Source: Heyndrickxia oleronia
GTDB lineage: Bacteria; Bacillota; Bacilli; Bacillales; Bacillaceae_C
Assembly (NCBI RefSeq): GCF_017809215.1
Contig: NZ_CP065424.1
Location: forward strand, 1,892,001 to 1,956,000
Reading direction: 5' to 3'
DNA: 64,000 bases
Each line of letters starts with the position of its first letter. Position 1 is the first letter of the stretch. Below the pieces are notes generated by a model. It did no database searches and was not told the DNA's origin. It worked only from the letters and a program-made list of their open reading frames with translations. Of this stretch, positions 26,086 through 35,181 are shown one piece after another. The position numbers and the translations under genes were made by a program.

Positions 26086-26976
26086 ATGGAAATAGATGGA
26101 GTGTTTTCTGGAGGTGGGATAAAGGGTCTGGCTTTAATTGGGGCATATGAGGCAATTGAATCAAAAGGTTTCACCTTTAAACGACTTGCAGGAACAAGTG
26201 CAGGATCAATAATCGCAGGATTAGTAGCAGCGGGTTACTCAAGTCAAGAACTGAAGGATTTACTTGATCATCTGGATTTTAAAAAATTATTAGATTCACG
26301 TAATTCATGGCTGCCTATTCCGAAGCAAATTGCAAAATGGATATTACTTTATTGGAGATTAGGTTTATATAAAGGTAAAGTGTTAGAAAATTTATTAACC
26401 GAACTACTAGCTGCTAAAGGAGTATACACATTTGCAGATCTGCCAAAGGATTCGTTGAAAGTGATTGCTTCAGATTTAAGCAACGGTAGGTTGCTTGTAT
26501 TGCCGGATGATTTGGTGCAATATGGTGTTCCGATTGACAGTTTTCCAGTTGCCAGGGCTATCAGGATGAGTTGTAGTATCCCGTATTTTTTTGAACCTGT
26601 GAAGCTACGCAGTTTAGAGGGGATAAGTGTGTTGGTTGATGGGGGGGTCTTAAGTAATTTTCCAATGTGGATTTTTGTAAATAAAGATACACAGAAGGTC
26701 CGTCCAGTCTTGGGTTTGACACTTAGTTCGAAATTAATGGACCAACCGAAACACAATATAAAAAATGGTGTTCAATTATTTGAAGCTCTATTTGAAACAA
26801 TGAAAGAAGCCCATGATGCTAGGTATATTTCGAGAAAACATGAAAAAGATATTGTGTTTATTTCTGCTGAAAATTTTATGTCAACTGATTTCCAACTTAC
26901 AAAGGAAAAAAAAGACGCCCTTATTGAGCTAGGGCGTTCAAAAACATTAAAATTTTTAAAAACATGGTCATATTAA
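26086..26976 (+). CDS. yqhO: Patatin-like phospholipase family protein
   Basis: A 296-residue serine hydrolase of the patatin family. The oxyanion motif GGGIKG, the nucleophile motif GTSAG and the catalytic aspartate in VDGGVLSNFP are all present, so acyl-ester hydrolysis of a lipid is predicted. ATG 26086 is chosen because AAGGGG lies 9 bases upstream and the protein then starts MEIDGVFSGGG as in YqhO. It is convergent with yqhP and lies next to yqhP-yqhQ as in B. subtilis. Confidence 0.88.
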   Translation: MEIDGVFSGGGIKGLALIGAYEAIESKGFTFKRLAGTSAGSIIAGLVAAGYSSQELKDLLDHLDFKKLLDSRNSWLPIPKQIAKWILLYWRLGLYKGKVLENLLTELLAAKGVYTFADLPKDSLKVIASDLSNGRLLVLPDDLVQYGVPIDSFPVARAIRMSCSIPYFFEPVKLRSLEGISVLVDGGVLSNFPMWIFVNKDTQKVRPVLGLTLSSKLMDQPKHNIKNGVQLFEALFETMKEAHDARYISRKHEKDIVFISAENFMSTDFQLTKEKKDALIELGRSKTLKFLKTWSY

Positions 26977-27041
26977 TGAAAGAATAACTAGCTGACTATA
27001 CTGAAGCTATTACTTCATTTCCAACGTCGCTAGCTCATTGC

Positions 27042-27392
27042 TTAATAAATGGCGCGATTTTTCTTTTTTCCCTTTTTTCCTTCTATTACTGTTAAATTAG
27101 CTTGAGATTTCTTACGGATTGGCTTCTTAAGAGCCTGTGAGTGAGTACTTGTAGTTGCATGACGATTTTTAAGTCGTTTTTTAGATCTTCGTGCTGCTTT
27201 TAAAAACTCTCTTTTATCCTTTGCATTCGGTCGCTTACTAGACCAAATCCGATAAATAAAATAGCAGGCGCAAATAAGAATAGCTGCAATTAATACTTGC
27301 TTTAATAATGCCCCTGGCTGTTGTATTAATGATGATCCAAGCCCGATAATAGCCAATAGACAAACTAAACCAATAAGCCAATTTCTTACCAT
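27042..27392 (-). CDS. yqhP: YqhP family small membrane protein
   Basis: A 116-residue protein with two hydrophobic segments (about residues 3-20 and 28-48) and a strongly basic tail (REFLKAARRSKKRLKNRH and a KKGKKKNR end). Matches YqhP by position and pattern; function unknown. The start at 27392 follows GGAGGTG; a longer frame from 27419 would span that ribosome site. Confidence 0.75.
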   Translation of the reverse strand: MVRNWLIGLVCLLAIIGLGSSLIQQPGALLKQVLIAAILICACYFIYRIWSSKRPNAKDKREFLKAARRSKKRLKNRHATTSTHSQALKKPIRKKSQANLTVIEGKKGKKKNRAIY

Positions 27393-27617
27393 CAGAAAAG
27401 ACACCTCCAATAGAAACATCAGATCTAGCTTCAGCGCCTAGCCTTTTAATCATCCGTTATTGAAGACTGACCGAGACGCTTTGCACTTTTCCTATGCATT
27501 TTGTCCGCAATTTCATCCTTTTATACCAATTTTTCACATTATCTGTTTCGGTAAACTTAGAAAGTGTCAATTGAATAAGAAATATTATCATTGATAGGTA
27601 AAGAGTATTGATATTTA

Positions 27618-28568
27618 TTACATTTCTAAGTTCGGCATATCAACTTTCATAGGTACTTTTTCTTCCTCGAATTTTAGCAATTCATTAAACGAAGCAATAG
27701 CTACTTCTACTTGGTCATCAGCAGGCTCTTTAGTCGTAAGTAGTTGAAGCCAAAGTCCAGGGTAACCCAAATAACGTAATACAGGAATATCTCTTAGTTT
27801 ATTTGTCAATTGAAGTACTTCAAATGATATTCCAAGAACAATCGGTAACAGTGCGATACGATCAACTAGTCGCAACCATAGTGGATCTGTCGGTACGAGC
27901 ATATAAACAAAAACTCCTACGATAACGGTAAATAATATAAAACTACTTCCACATCGATAATGAAGTCTTGATTGGGATTGAACATTTTCAACTGTCAGCT
28001 CTAAATGATTTTCATAGGCATTGATTACTTTATGTTCTGCACCGTGATATTGAAATACTCGTTTAATCATTGGTGTCAATGAGACAAAATAAATATAAAT
28101 TAATAATAGAAGAAGCTTTATTAACCCTTCAATTAGTACTTGTGCAACATCACTAGGAAAAATCGATTTCATAAATGATGCTAAAATGGCTGGCACAAGA
28201 GTGAAAACAAATTTTCCAAAAATAAAGGAAAGAACTCCGAGTGTAGCGACTCCTAATATCATAGTAGTTTTCGAAACTTTCTCTTCAGAAATTTCTTCAT
28301 CTTTCTCAGGGTCTACATCATAACGTTCACTGGAGAAATTTAAATGTTGCGACCCGTTTGCACTTGCCTCGATTAAAGCGATAATCCCTCTTAAAAAAGG
28401 GACTTTTTTTAATTTCTGTAATACTGAATTTGACTTTCTAGGTAAATAAAAATAATCAATTGAACGATCTTTTCTTCTAATTGCTGTAACAGTGTGGTGC
28501 TTTCCGCCAAACATTACACCTTCAACAACTGCCTGACCACCATAAGCAGGTCTATTTTGACTTTCCAC
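27618..28568 (-). CDS. yqhQ: DUF1385 family membrane protein
   Basis: A 316-residue polytopic protein of the DUF1385 (YqhQ) family. It opens YGGQAVVEGVMFGGKHH and has the conserved FQYHGAEHKVINAYEN histidine/glutamate motif, LHYRCGSSF, and several membrane segments. The metal-like HGAEH motif suggests an enzymatic or metal-linked role, but none is established. It is divergent from yqhR. Confidence 0.88.
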   Translation of the reverse strand: MESQNRPAYGGQAVVEGVMFGGKHHTVTAIRRKDRSIDYFYLPRKSNSVLQKLKKVPFLRGIIALIEASANGSQHLNFSSERYDVDPEKDEEISEEKVSKTTMILGVATLGVLSFIFGKFVFTLVPAILASFMKSIFPSDVAQVLIEGLIKLLLLLIYIYFVSLTPMIKRVFQYHGAEHKVINAYENHLELTVENVQSQSRLHYRCGSSFILFTVIVGVFVYMLVPTDPLWLRLVDRIALLPIVLGISFEVLQLTNKLRDIPVLRYLGYPGLWLQLLTTKEPADDQVEVAIASFNELLKFEEEKVPMKVDMPNLEM

Positions 28569-28754
28569 TAATTATTCACCAACCATTTCCTCGCTATTTG
28601 TCTCGACTAATTTTCTATGAATGAGTTTCTAACTTATTGAACTAATCAGAAATAGCAAACATATTAACTTTATTTTACTAAAAAAATAAAATTACGACTA
28701 GTTTAATTAACGGTGGATATTCTAAGGGTAAGTATTATATTCGGAGGTGTTCAT

Positions 28755-29252
28755 ATGTCACATATGGAAGAAAAACATTCAAACCATCGTGTCTCATTTA
28801 TTTCAATGGCATTAGTCACTGGATTTATTGGTGGGATTCTTTGGAGCTTATTGGCTTATTTATGTTATTATTTTAACTTTACAAAGATAGAACCGAATAT
28901 TCTATTAGAACCTTTTACAGTAGGAAATTGGAGAGGTAGCTGGATTGGGATCATTATAACGATTATCATGTATGGCATTATATCCATTGGTGTTGCTTTA
29001 GTTTATTATCTTGTTTTAAAAAAATTTAAATCTATGTGGGTAGGGATTGTATATGGTTTGATCCTTTATCTCGTCGTTTTTTTTATTCTTAATCCCATTT
29101 TTCCTAGTATGAAACCATTTTTCAAAAATGATCATAATACCCTGATTACTTCTGCTTGTATTTATGCATTATACGGATTGTTTGTCGGATATTCAATTTC
29201 ATATGAACATAATGAATTTAAATATTTTAGAGAAAGAAAATTGAATGAGTGA
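28755..29252 (+). CDS. yqhR: YqhR family membrane protein
   Basis: A 165-residue integral membrane protein with four hydrophobic segments and no catalytic motif. The start at ATG 28755 follows GGAGGTG; a frame from 28713 would include the ribosome site. Matches YqhR by position and topology. It precedes aroQ-pepP-efp on the same strand. Confidence 0.8.
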   Translation: MSHMEEKHSNHRVSFISMALVTGFIGGILWSLLAYLCYYFNFTKIEPNILLEPFTVGNWRGSWIGIIITIIMYGIISIGVALVYYLVLKKFKSMWVGIVYGLILYLVVFFILNPIFPSMKPFFKNDHNTLITSACIYALYGLFVGYSISYEHNEFKYFRERKLNE

Positions 29253-29340
29253 TTTCACTATTCGTAGCGAAAAAAGTTATGATAAAATATTCAATAGAAT
29301 ATTCATAAGAATGTTTCAAATTTTTTAAAAGGTGTTTTGA

Positions 29341-29787
29341 ATGATGAAAATCTTATTATTAAACGGCCCTAATCTAAATTTATTAGGTCAAAGAGAACCA
29401 AATATTTATGGCAAAAACAGCCTAGAAGAGTTACAGAAACGCTTTGCTAAACTAGAAGAAGAGTATAATGTAAAGGTTGATTTTTTTCAATCAAATCACG
29501 AAGGGGTTTTAATTGATCAGTTACATGAGGCTAGTATGACAAAATATAATGGAATCATTTTTAACCCAGGTGCATTTACTCATTATAGCTATGCCATTCG
29601 GGATGCTATAGCTGCAATCGATGTACCCGTCATTGAAGTACATATTTCGAATGTCCATACAAGGGAAGCATTTAGAAGAGAATCAGTCATTTCACCGGTT
29701 TCAGTGGGGCAAATTGTTGGGTTCGGACTTTACGGTTATGAACTAGCATTAAAAGCAATGATTGAATACATATTAAGGGGAGAGTAA
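29341..29787 (+). CDS. aroQ: 3-dehydroquinate dehydratase, type II
   Basis: Converts 3-dehydroquinate to 3-dehydroshikimate in the chorismate pathway. NGPNLNLLGQREPNIYG carries the active-site asparagine, arginine and tyrosine; NPGAFTHYSYAIRDA and EVHISNVHTREAFRRESV carry the histidine and substrate-binding residues. Length 148 is standard for the dodecameric type II enzyme. It sits two bases ahead of pepP. Confidence 0.95.
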   Translation: MMKILLLNGPNLNLLGQREPNIYGKNSLEELQKRFAKLEEEYNVKVDFFQSNHEGVLIDQLHEASMTKYNGIIFNPGAFTHYSYAIRDAIAAIDVPVIEVHISNVHTREAFRRESVISPVSVGQIVGFGLYGYELALKAMIEYILRGE

Positions 29788-29789
29788 CT

Positions 29790-30851
29790 ATGCAAAAACT
29801 AGAGAATTTACGAAAGCAATTCACGAAAGCAGGTATCGATGGATTACTAATTACGAGTCCATACAATCGCAGATACCTTTCTAATTTTACTGGAACAGCA
29901 GGTGTTGTACTTATTTCAGGTGATGCTGCTCAATTTATTACGGACTTTCGTTATGTAGAACAAGCCACAAAACAAGCAGAAGGCTATGATGTCATTCAAC
30001 ATAAAGGGTTAATTCATGATGAAATTGCGAAGCAAGTCGAAGCACTGGGAATAAAAAAACTAGGATTTGAACAAGATTATGTGAATTATTCTGCTTATAT
30101 GCTGTATGACAAAACATTTAATGCGGAATTAGTTCCAGTTTCAGGTTTAGTTGAAAATTTACGCTTGATTAAGACGGATGCAGAGATTAAGATATTAAAG
30201 GAAGCAGCCGACATTGCAGATGCTGCATTTAAACATATATTAGAGTATATTAAGCCTGGAGTTACAGAGTTGGAAGTATCCAATGAACTTGAATTTTTTA
30301 TGAGAAAAGCAGGTGCTACCTCTTCATCTTTTGATACCATTGTTGCTTCTGGTACAAGATCTGCTCTTCCTCACGGAGTAGCTTCTGATAAAGTGATCGA
30401 AAAGGGTGACTTTGTTACTTTAGATTATGGTGCCTTACATAAAGGATATGTATCAGATATTACTCGTACAATTGCTGTAGGAAATCCATCAGATAAACTA
30501 AAAGAGATTTATGATATTGTTCTTGAATCACAATTGCTGGCTGTGGAAAAAATTAAACCAGGTATGACAGGTATAGAAGCGGATGCCATAGCAAGAGACT
30601 ATATTGCTGAAAAAGGCTACGGTGAATACTTTGGTCATACTCTTGGCCATGGAATAGGGCTTGAAGTCCATGAAGGTCCAGCACTTTCCTTTAGATCAGA
30701 ACTTGCTCTTCAACCAGGAATGGTTGTTACTGTAGAGCCAGGAATTTATTTACCTGGTGTTGGTGGTGTTCGTATTGAAGATGACACTTTAATTACGGAA
30801 AATTCGAATGAAACTTTAACTCATTCAACAAAAGACTTAATAATTCTTTAA
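29790..30851 (+). CDS. pepP: Xaa-Pro aminopeptidase family (M24) protein
   Basis: A 353-residue M24 metallopeptidase. After a creatinase N-terminal domain, the two-metal ligands appear in TLDYGALHKGYVSDITRT, the histidine in TLGHGIGLEVHEGP, and the glutamates in VEPGIYLPGVGGVRIEDD. It removes N-terminal residues before proline; its place upstream of efp is conserved in Bacillus (yqhT/papA). AGGGGAGAG lies just upstream of the ATG. Confidence 0.92.
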   Translation: MQKLENLRKQFTKAGIDGLLITSPYNRRYLSNFTGTAGVVLISGDAAQFITDFRYVEQATKQAEGYDVIQHKGLIHDEIAKQVEALGIKKLGFEQDYVNYSAYMLYDKTFNAELVPVSGLVENLRLIKTDAEIKILKEAADIADAAFKHILEYIKPGVTELEVSNELEFFMRKAGATSSSFDTIVASGTRSALPHGVASDKVIEKGDFVTLDYGALHKGYVSDITRTIAVGNPSDKLKEIYDIVLESQLLAVEKIKPGMTGIEADAIARDYIAEKGYGEYFGHTLGHGIGLEVHEGPALSFRSELALQPGMVVTVEPGIYLPGVGGVRIEDDTLITENSNETLTHSTKDLIIL

Positions 30852-30922
30852 TATGATTTTGTAACTGGATGCACATAAAAGAATATCTTTATGTTGCTGA
30901 ACAATTAGGAGGAAAAAACAAG

Positions 30923-31480
30923 ATGATTTCTGTTAACGATTTTCGAACTGGTCTAACAATAGAAGTGGATGGAGGAATATGGAGAGTCATGGACTTCCAA
31001 CACGTAAAACCTGGTAAAGGTGCTGCTTTTGTTCGTTCAAAGCTTCGTAATCTTCGAACTGGCGCAATTCAAGAAAAAACATTTCGTGCTGGAGAAAAAG
31101 TAGGCAAAGCACAAATTGATAACCGTAGAATGCAATATCTATATGCAAATGGGGATCAACATGTATTTATGGATAATGAATCCTATGAACAAATTGAATT
31201 AAGTGCTGCAGCGATCGATTATGAATTAAAGTTCTTAAAAGAAAATATGGAAGTACAAATTATGATGTACCAAGGTGAAACACTAGGTATTGAGCTTCCT
31301 AACACAGTTGAACTTACAGTAACTGAAACAGAACCTGGTATTAAAGGTGATACGGCTTCAGGTGGTTCTAAACCAGCTACAGTTGAAACAGGATTAATCG
31401 TGCAAGTTCCTTTCTTTGTAAATGAAGGCGACAAATTAATTATCAATACAACTGACGGTTCATATGTATCACGTGCTTAA
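30923..31480 (+). CDS. efp: Translation elongation factor P
   Basis: A 185-residue EF-P that relieves ribosome stalling at polyproline. The tip lysine is K32 in [10 protein letters not shown], the position modified with 5-aminopentanol in B. subtilis. It has the three beta-barrel domains and the standard end [14 protein letters not shown] 30923 is chosen because TTAGGAGG lies upstream; the frame from 30869 adds non-family residues. Confidence 0.96.
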   Translation: MISVNDFRTGLTIEVDGGIWRVMDFQHVKPGKGAAFVRSKLRNLRTGAIQEKTFRAGEKVGKAQIDNRRMQYLYANGDQHVFMDNESYEQIELSAAAIDYELKFLKENMEVQIMMYQGETLGIELPNTVELTVTETEPGIKGDTASGGSKPATVETGLIVQVPFFVNEGDKLIINTTDGSYVSRA

Positions 31481-31493
31481 TCGCTAACTAAAG

Positions 31494-31542
31494 CGCAGGC
31501 AGACTTTCTCTTCCCATTAAGAAGAGAAAGTCTGCTTTTTTG
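31494..31542 (+). terminator. Terminator after efp
   Basis: GCAGACTTTCTCTTC and GAAGAGAAAGTCTGC form a perfect long stem, then TTTTTTGTTTT. Confidence 0.92.
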
Positions 31543-31710
31543 TTTTCGAAAGTGAAACTCTCAATTTTTTTCCTTCATAAAGTAAATTTCCATTTTTATT
31601 ATAATGAAGTTTGTTCGATGACTTGACTCCTTTGCAGTTATATACGATTACTAGGAGAAGAACAGATCGGTAGAAAACACTACTTTTACCATTTTGATAT
31701 TTTTTAAAGA

Positions 31711-31755
31711 GAATGCCGTAAGTGTTAACCACTTATGGCATCCTCTTTTTTTATA
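31711..31755 (+). terminator. Second terminator-like hairpin in the efp-spoIIIA gap
   Basis: GAGAATGCCGTAAGTG pairs imperfectly with CCACTTATGGCATCCTC, then TTTTTTT. No plus-strand gene lies between this and the efp terminator, so it either backs up that terminator or belongs to an undetected short transcript. The rest of 31543-31854 holds no gene I can support. Confidence 0.65.
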
Positions 31756-31781
31756 TTATTAGTCATACTCTAATTTGTTGC

Positions 31782-31812
31782 GAATACATTTAATATCAGA
31801 AGGCATGTACAA
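31782..31812 (+). promoter_or_regulatory. Weak candidate SigE promoter of spoIIIA
   Basis: GAATACA (31782) and CATGTACAA (31804) loosely resemble SigE -35 and -10 elements (CATACANT type) at about the right spacing and lie upstream of spoIIIAA. SigE control of spoIIIA is established in B. subtilis; this exact site is only a guess. Confidence 0.25.
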
Positions 31813-31854
31813 CGATATTTTTATAATAGGATTTTTATTCAAAATAAGGAGGAG

Positions 31855-32790
31855 TTGAAAATAGAAAACATACTAACATTCTTGCCGAAGAATATCTCAG
31901 TAAAAATAAAAGAATTACCAACTCCTGTTTTAGATTGGACGGAGGAAATAAGAATACGAATTAATCGACCAATAGAAATAATGTCTAAAGGTGAGCCCTA
32001 TTTTATTCCCTATATCGTTACAGAAGAAGATGCTGAGCAGATCATAAATAAATTGGCGAATTTTTCTTTCTATACATTGGAAGAAGAATTAAAAAAAGGT
32101 TATATCACGATTCCCGGTGGGCATCGTGTCGGTCTTGCTGGAAAGGTAATTCTTGAGAATGGATTAGTAAAAGCCATTAGAAATTTAGCTTCTTTTAATT
32201 TTCGGATCGCAAGGGAAAAAATTGGAGTGGCAAATCCTTATATTCCTGTGCTTTATCGGAATCGCTGGCGCCATACGATGATTATTGGTGCCCCACAGTC
32301 GGGAAAAACCACCCTCTTACGCGATATTGCAAGAATTATCTCAACCGGAGATACGAAAAGAAAGATTCCCCCCTTAAAAGTTGGAATAGTGGATGAGCGA
32401 TCTGAAATTGCAGGTTGTGTTCATGGAATCCCACAATTAGAATTTGGGCCAAGAGTTGATATTCTTGATGCATGTCCAAAAGCAGAAGGTATGATGATGC
32501 TTATTCGTTCGATGAGTCCAGATGTTTTGATTGTGGATGAGATAGGAAGTAAAAAAGACAGTGAAGCAATTATGGAAGCTGCAAATGCAGGTATTACATT
32601 GATTATGACTACACATGGGAAATCATATGAAGAAATAAAAAAACGACCAAACTTAACTGAAATATTACGTTCCCGGGTTTTTGAAAATTATATTGAATTG
32701 ACGAGAAGAAAAGGACCAGGAACAATTGATAAAATTTGTGATGAAAATGGTAAAGAACGGATATATAAAGTTGGTGTATCGAGTGGTTAG
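31855..32790 (+). CDS. spoIIIAA: Stage III sporulation protein AA, secretion-type ATPase
   Basis: Mother-cell ATPase of the SpoIIIA-SpoIIQ channel. Walker A is GAPQSGKTTLLRD (near residue 145), with VDERSEIAG and LIVDEIGSKKD behind it. It resembles type II/IV secretion ATPases and likely powers the feeding-tube apparatus. 311 residues, close to the family. The start is TTG 31855, directly abutting AAGGAGG (31846-31852); spacing is unusually short, but no other start is available before TTG 31882, inside the conserved N-terminus. Confidence 0.93.
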   Translation: MKIENILTFLPKNISVKIKELPTPVLDWTEEIRIRINRPIEIMSKGEPYFIPYIVTEEDAEQIINKLANFSFYTLEEELKKGYITIPGGHRVGLAGKVILENGLVKAIRNLASFNFRIAREKIGVANPYIPVLYRNRWRHTMIIGAPQSGKTTLLRDIARIISTGDTKRKIPPLKVGIVDERSEIAGCVHGIPQLEFGPRVDILDACPKAEGMMMLIRSMSPDVLIVDEIGSKKDSEAIMEAANAGITLIMTTHGKSYEEIKKRPNLTEILRSRVFENYIELTRRKGPGTIDKICDENGKERIYKVGVSSG

Positions 32791-33298
32791 AGTAATCGGA
32801 GCAATCTTTATTATTTTTTCTACTACATGGGCTGGGTTCGAATTATCCAAGCGCTTAAGTGAAAGAACAAGGCAATTACGTATGTTTCGTACAGCATTAC
32901 AATCATTAGAAGCTGAAATTATGTATGGACATACTCCACTTCATGAAGCAGCAAGGAGACTATCTACTCAAATGCCTAAGCCAATTGCAACATGTTTTGA
33001 ACAATTTTCTTTACGGCTGACAACGATGGAAACAACAGTTAAATGTGCCTGGGAGGAGAGCTTACAAGAGATTTGGAAATTGACTTCATTAAAAAGAAGT
33101 GAATATGAAATTCTTGTCCAATTCGGTGAAACTTTAGGAAAACATGATCGAATGACTGAACAAAAACAAATTATCCTAACTTTAACACATCTAGAACGCG
33201 AGGAAGAAGATGCACGTGACAAACAGCAGCGCTATGAAAAAATGATGAAAAGCTTAGGCTTTTTATCGGGATTATTAGTGGTTATTTTGCTTTTGTAG
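32783..33298 (+). CDS. spoIIIAB: Stage III sporulation protein AB
   Basis: A 171-residue protein with one N-terminal membrane segment (VIGAIFIIFSTTWAGFE) and one at the C-terminus (GFLSGLLVVILLL), with a helical GspF-like region between. The start at GTG 32783 overlaps the end of spoIIIAA and gives the same length as in B. subtilis. It is thought to act as the platform partner of SpoIIIAA in the mother-cell membrane. Confidence 0.9.
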   Translation: MVRVIGAIFIIFSTTWAGFELSKRLSERTRQLRMFRTALQSLEAEIMYGHTPLHEAARRLSTQMPKPIATCFEQFSLRLTTMETTVKCAWEESLQEIWKLTSLKRSEYEILVQFGETLGKHDRMTEQKQIILTLTHLEREEEDARDKQQRYEKMMKSLGFLSGLLVVILLL

Positions 33299-33316
33299 TT
33301 GACAGGAGGGAAAGAT

Positions 33317-33523
33317 GTGGGAATAGATGTAGATGTGATTTTTAAAATAGCTGGTGTTGGTATTATCGTCGCATTCCTGCACACTATTTTAGATCAAGTA
33401 GGCAAAAAGGAATATGCTCAATGGGTCACTCTCTTTGGATTTTTATACATTTTATTTCTAGTGGCTTCCATTGTCGATGATTTATTTCAAAAAATAAAAT
33501 CAGTATTTTTATTTCAAGGCTAG
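33317..33523 (+). CDS. spoIIIAC: Stage III sporulation protein AC
   Basis: A 68-residue protein with two membrane helices, nearly identical in pattern to B. subtilis SpoIIIAC (IAGVGIIVAFLHTILDQVGKKEYAQWVTL). GTG 33317 has AGGAGGG six bases upstream; a frame from TTG 33299 runs through that site. Part of the channel complex in the outer forespore membrane. Confidence 0.92.
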   Translation: MGIDVDVIFKIAGVGIIVAFLHTILDQVGKKEYAQWVTLFGFLYILFLVASIVDDLFQKIKSVFLFQG

Positions 33524-33536
33524 GGAGGGAATAAGG

Positions 33537-33929
33537 ATTGAAATCTTAAAAATTGTTGGGATTGCCTTAATCACAACTTTCCTCGCTTTAATTATAAAAG
33601 AGCAAAAACCTAATTTTGCATTTTTATTAGTGCTATTTGTTGGATGTGCAATATTCATTTATTTAGTGGATCAAGTATATGCCATTATTCGGATGGTTGA
33701 AACCATTGCAACGAATGCGAATGTGAACACAATTTATGTAAAAACAATTTTGAAAATTATTGGAATCGCCTATATAGCTGAATTCGCTTCACATATTTCA
33801 AAGGATGCTGGACAAGGAGCTATGGCAGCAAAAGTTGAACTAGCAGGCAAAATACTAATATTAGCAATGGCTATTCCGATTTTAACCGTATTAATAGAAA
33901 CCGTCCTTAATTTGGTTCCCAATGGATAG
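33537..33929 (+). CDS. spoIIIAD: Stage III sporulation protein AD with apparent ATT start
   Basis: The full protein reads [ATT]EILKIVGIALITTFLALIIKEQKP and then the conserved membrane core, 130 residues, matching B. subtilis SpoIIIAD from its first residues. No ATG, GTG or TTG occurs in this frame between the spoIIIAC stop and GTG 33630. GGAGGG lies 7 bases ahead of ATT 33537. Starting at GTG 33630 would lose 31 conserved residues and give 99. The alternative ATA 33531 aligns with the B. subtilis start but touches the ribosome site. Start choice is inference; the coding region is clear. Confidence 0.85.
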   Translation: MEILKIVGIALITTFLALIIKEQKPNFAFLLVLFVGCAIFIYLVDQVYAIIRMVETIATNANVNTIYVKTILKIIGIAYIAEFASHISKDAGQGAMAAKVELAGKILILAMAIPILTVLIETVLNLVPNG

Positions 33930-33954
33930 TACAAGCTTGTGAGGTGAATACGTT

Positions 33955-35145
33955 TTGCGGCAATGGATCTTGATAATAATGGCCATCCTATTTACTACTC
34001 TTTTTGGACAGAGCAACATATATGCAGCCTCAAATAGCGAGACAAATCCATCACTGCAAGAAGAATTAGTTGAAAAACAAATGAATGACTTAGGTATTGA
34101 TGAATTGAAGCAATATTGGGATAACGTCATCCAGGAATATGGAGGTTATTTACCGGATAGTCAGAAAGGTAGCTTAATTGATTTTATAAAAGGGGATAAA
34201 GAATTTTCCCTCAACCAATGGTTTAAGGGGATTCTTAAGTTTACTTTTCACGAACTCATTGCAAATGGAAAATTATTAGGTTCCTTAATAATTTTAACGA
34301 TCTTTAGTATGTTTCTACAATCCCTACACCAAGCATTTGAACAGGGAACTATTAGTAAAGTCGCTTACGCAATCGTTTTTATCGTTCTTACAATATTAGC
34401 ACTTAATAGTTTTCATGTAGCTATTGAATATGCAAAAAATGCTATAAGCATGATGACTAATTTTATACTAGCGATTATTCCTCTTCTGCTCGCACTGATT
34501 TCAACTTCAGGTGGAATAACTTCAGCAGCTTTTTTTCATCCAGTTATATTATTTCTTATGAATACTAGTGGAGTACTCGTTCAATATATTGTATTACCTT
34601 TACTACTATTATCAACCATCCTTAGTATTGTTAGTACTTTATCTGATCAGTATAAGGCAACACAGCTTGCACAGCTATTACGGAATGGAAGTATTGGCTT
34701 ATTAGGGATATTTATGACGATCTTTTTAGGAGTGATTTCTGTACAAGGAACAGCTACAGCTGTAACAGATGGAATAACAATTCGAACTGCAAAATTTGTT
34801 ACAGGTAATTTTGTTCCTGTAATCGGGAGAATGTTTACTGATGCTGCCGATACGGTAATAAGTGCCTCCGTATTATTAAAAAACACCCTGGGAATTGCAG
34901 GGGTAGCAATTGTTCTAATCATTGCTGCTTTTCCGGCTATTAAAATTTTAGCACTTGCGTTTATGTTCAAATTCACCGCTGCAATTATTCAGCCAATTGG
35001 AAACGGTCCAGTCATTAAATGTTTAGATACAATTAGTAAAAATATGGTTTATGTATTTGCAGCTTTGGCAATTGTTGCTCTCATGTTTTTTTTAAGTATC
35101 ACTATTATTATTGTAGCTGGGAATATAACGATGATGATGCGGTAA
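33955..35145 (+). CDS. spoIIIAE: Stage III sporulation protein AE
   Basis: A 396-residue polytopic protein with an N-terminal signal-like segment (MRQWILIIMAILFTTLFG), an extracytoplasmic acidic region, and about seven membrane helices after residue 85. Conserved SpoIIIAE segments such as LISTSGGITSAAFFHP and GRMFTDAADTVISAS are present. The TTG start has GAGGTGA seven bases upstream. Essential part of the mother cell-forespore channel. Confidence 0.92.
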   Translation: MRQWILIIMAILFTTLFGQSNIYAASNSETNPSLQEELVEKQMNDLGIDELKQYWDNVIQEYGGYLPDSQKGSLIDFIKGDKEFSLNQWFKGILKFTFHELIANGKLLGSLIILTIFSMFLQSLHQAFEQGTISKVAYAIVFIVLTILALNSFHVAIEYAKNAISMMTNFILAIIPLLLALISTSGGITSAAFFHPVILFLMNTSGVLVQYIVLPLLLLSTILSIVSTLSDQYKATQLAQLLRNGSIGLLGIFMTIFLGVISVQGTATAVTDGITIRTAKFVTGNFVPVIGRMFTDAADTVISASVLLKNTLGIAGVAIVLIIAAFPAIKILALAFMFKFTAAIIQPIGNGPVIKCLDTISKNMVYVFAALAIVALMFFLSITIIIVAGNITMMMR

Positions 35146-35181
35146 ATTGAAAAATTGTGTTAGGCAAGGGGAAGAGGTTAC

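Noticed and set aside
31517-31732. Minus-strand frame of 71 codons with a YNKNGNLLYEGK segment resembling a MORN-type repeat
   Set aside because: There is no convincing ribosome site, it overlaps a terminator stem, and only one repeat-like segment is present. At most it is a decayed remnant.
34647-34976. 109-codon minus-strand frame within spoIIIAE
   Set aside because: It lies wholly inside the conserved membrane region of spoIIIAE and lacks a ribosome site, so it is a chance antisense frame.
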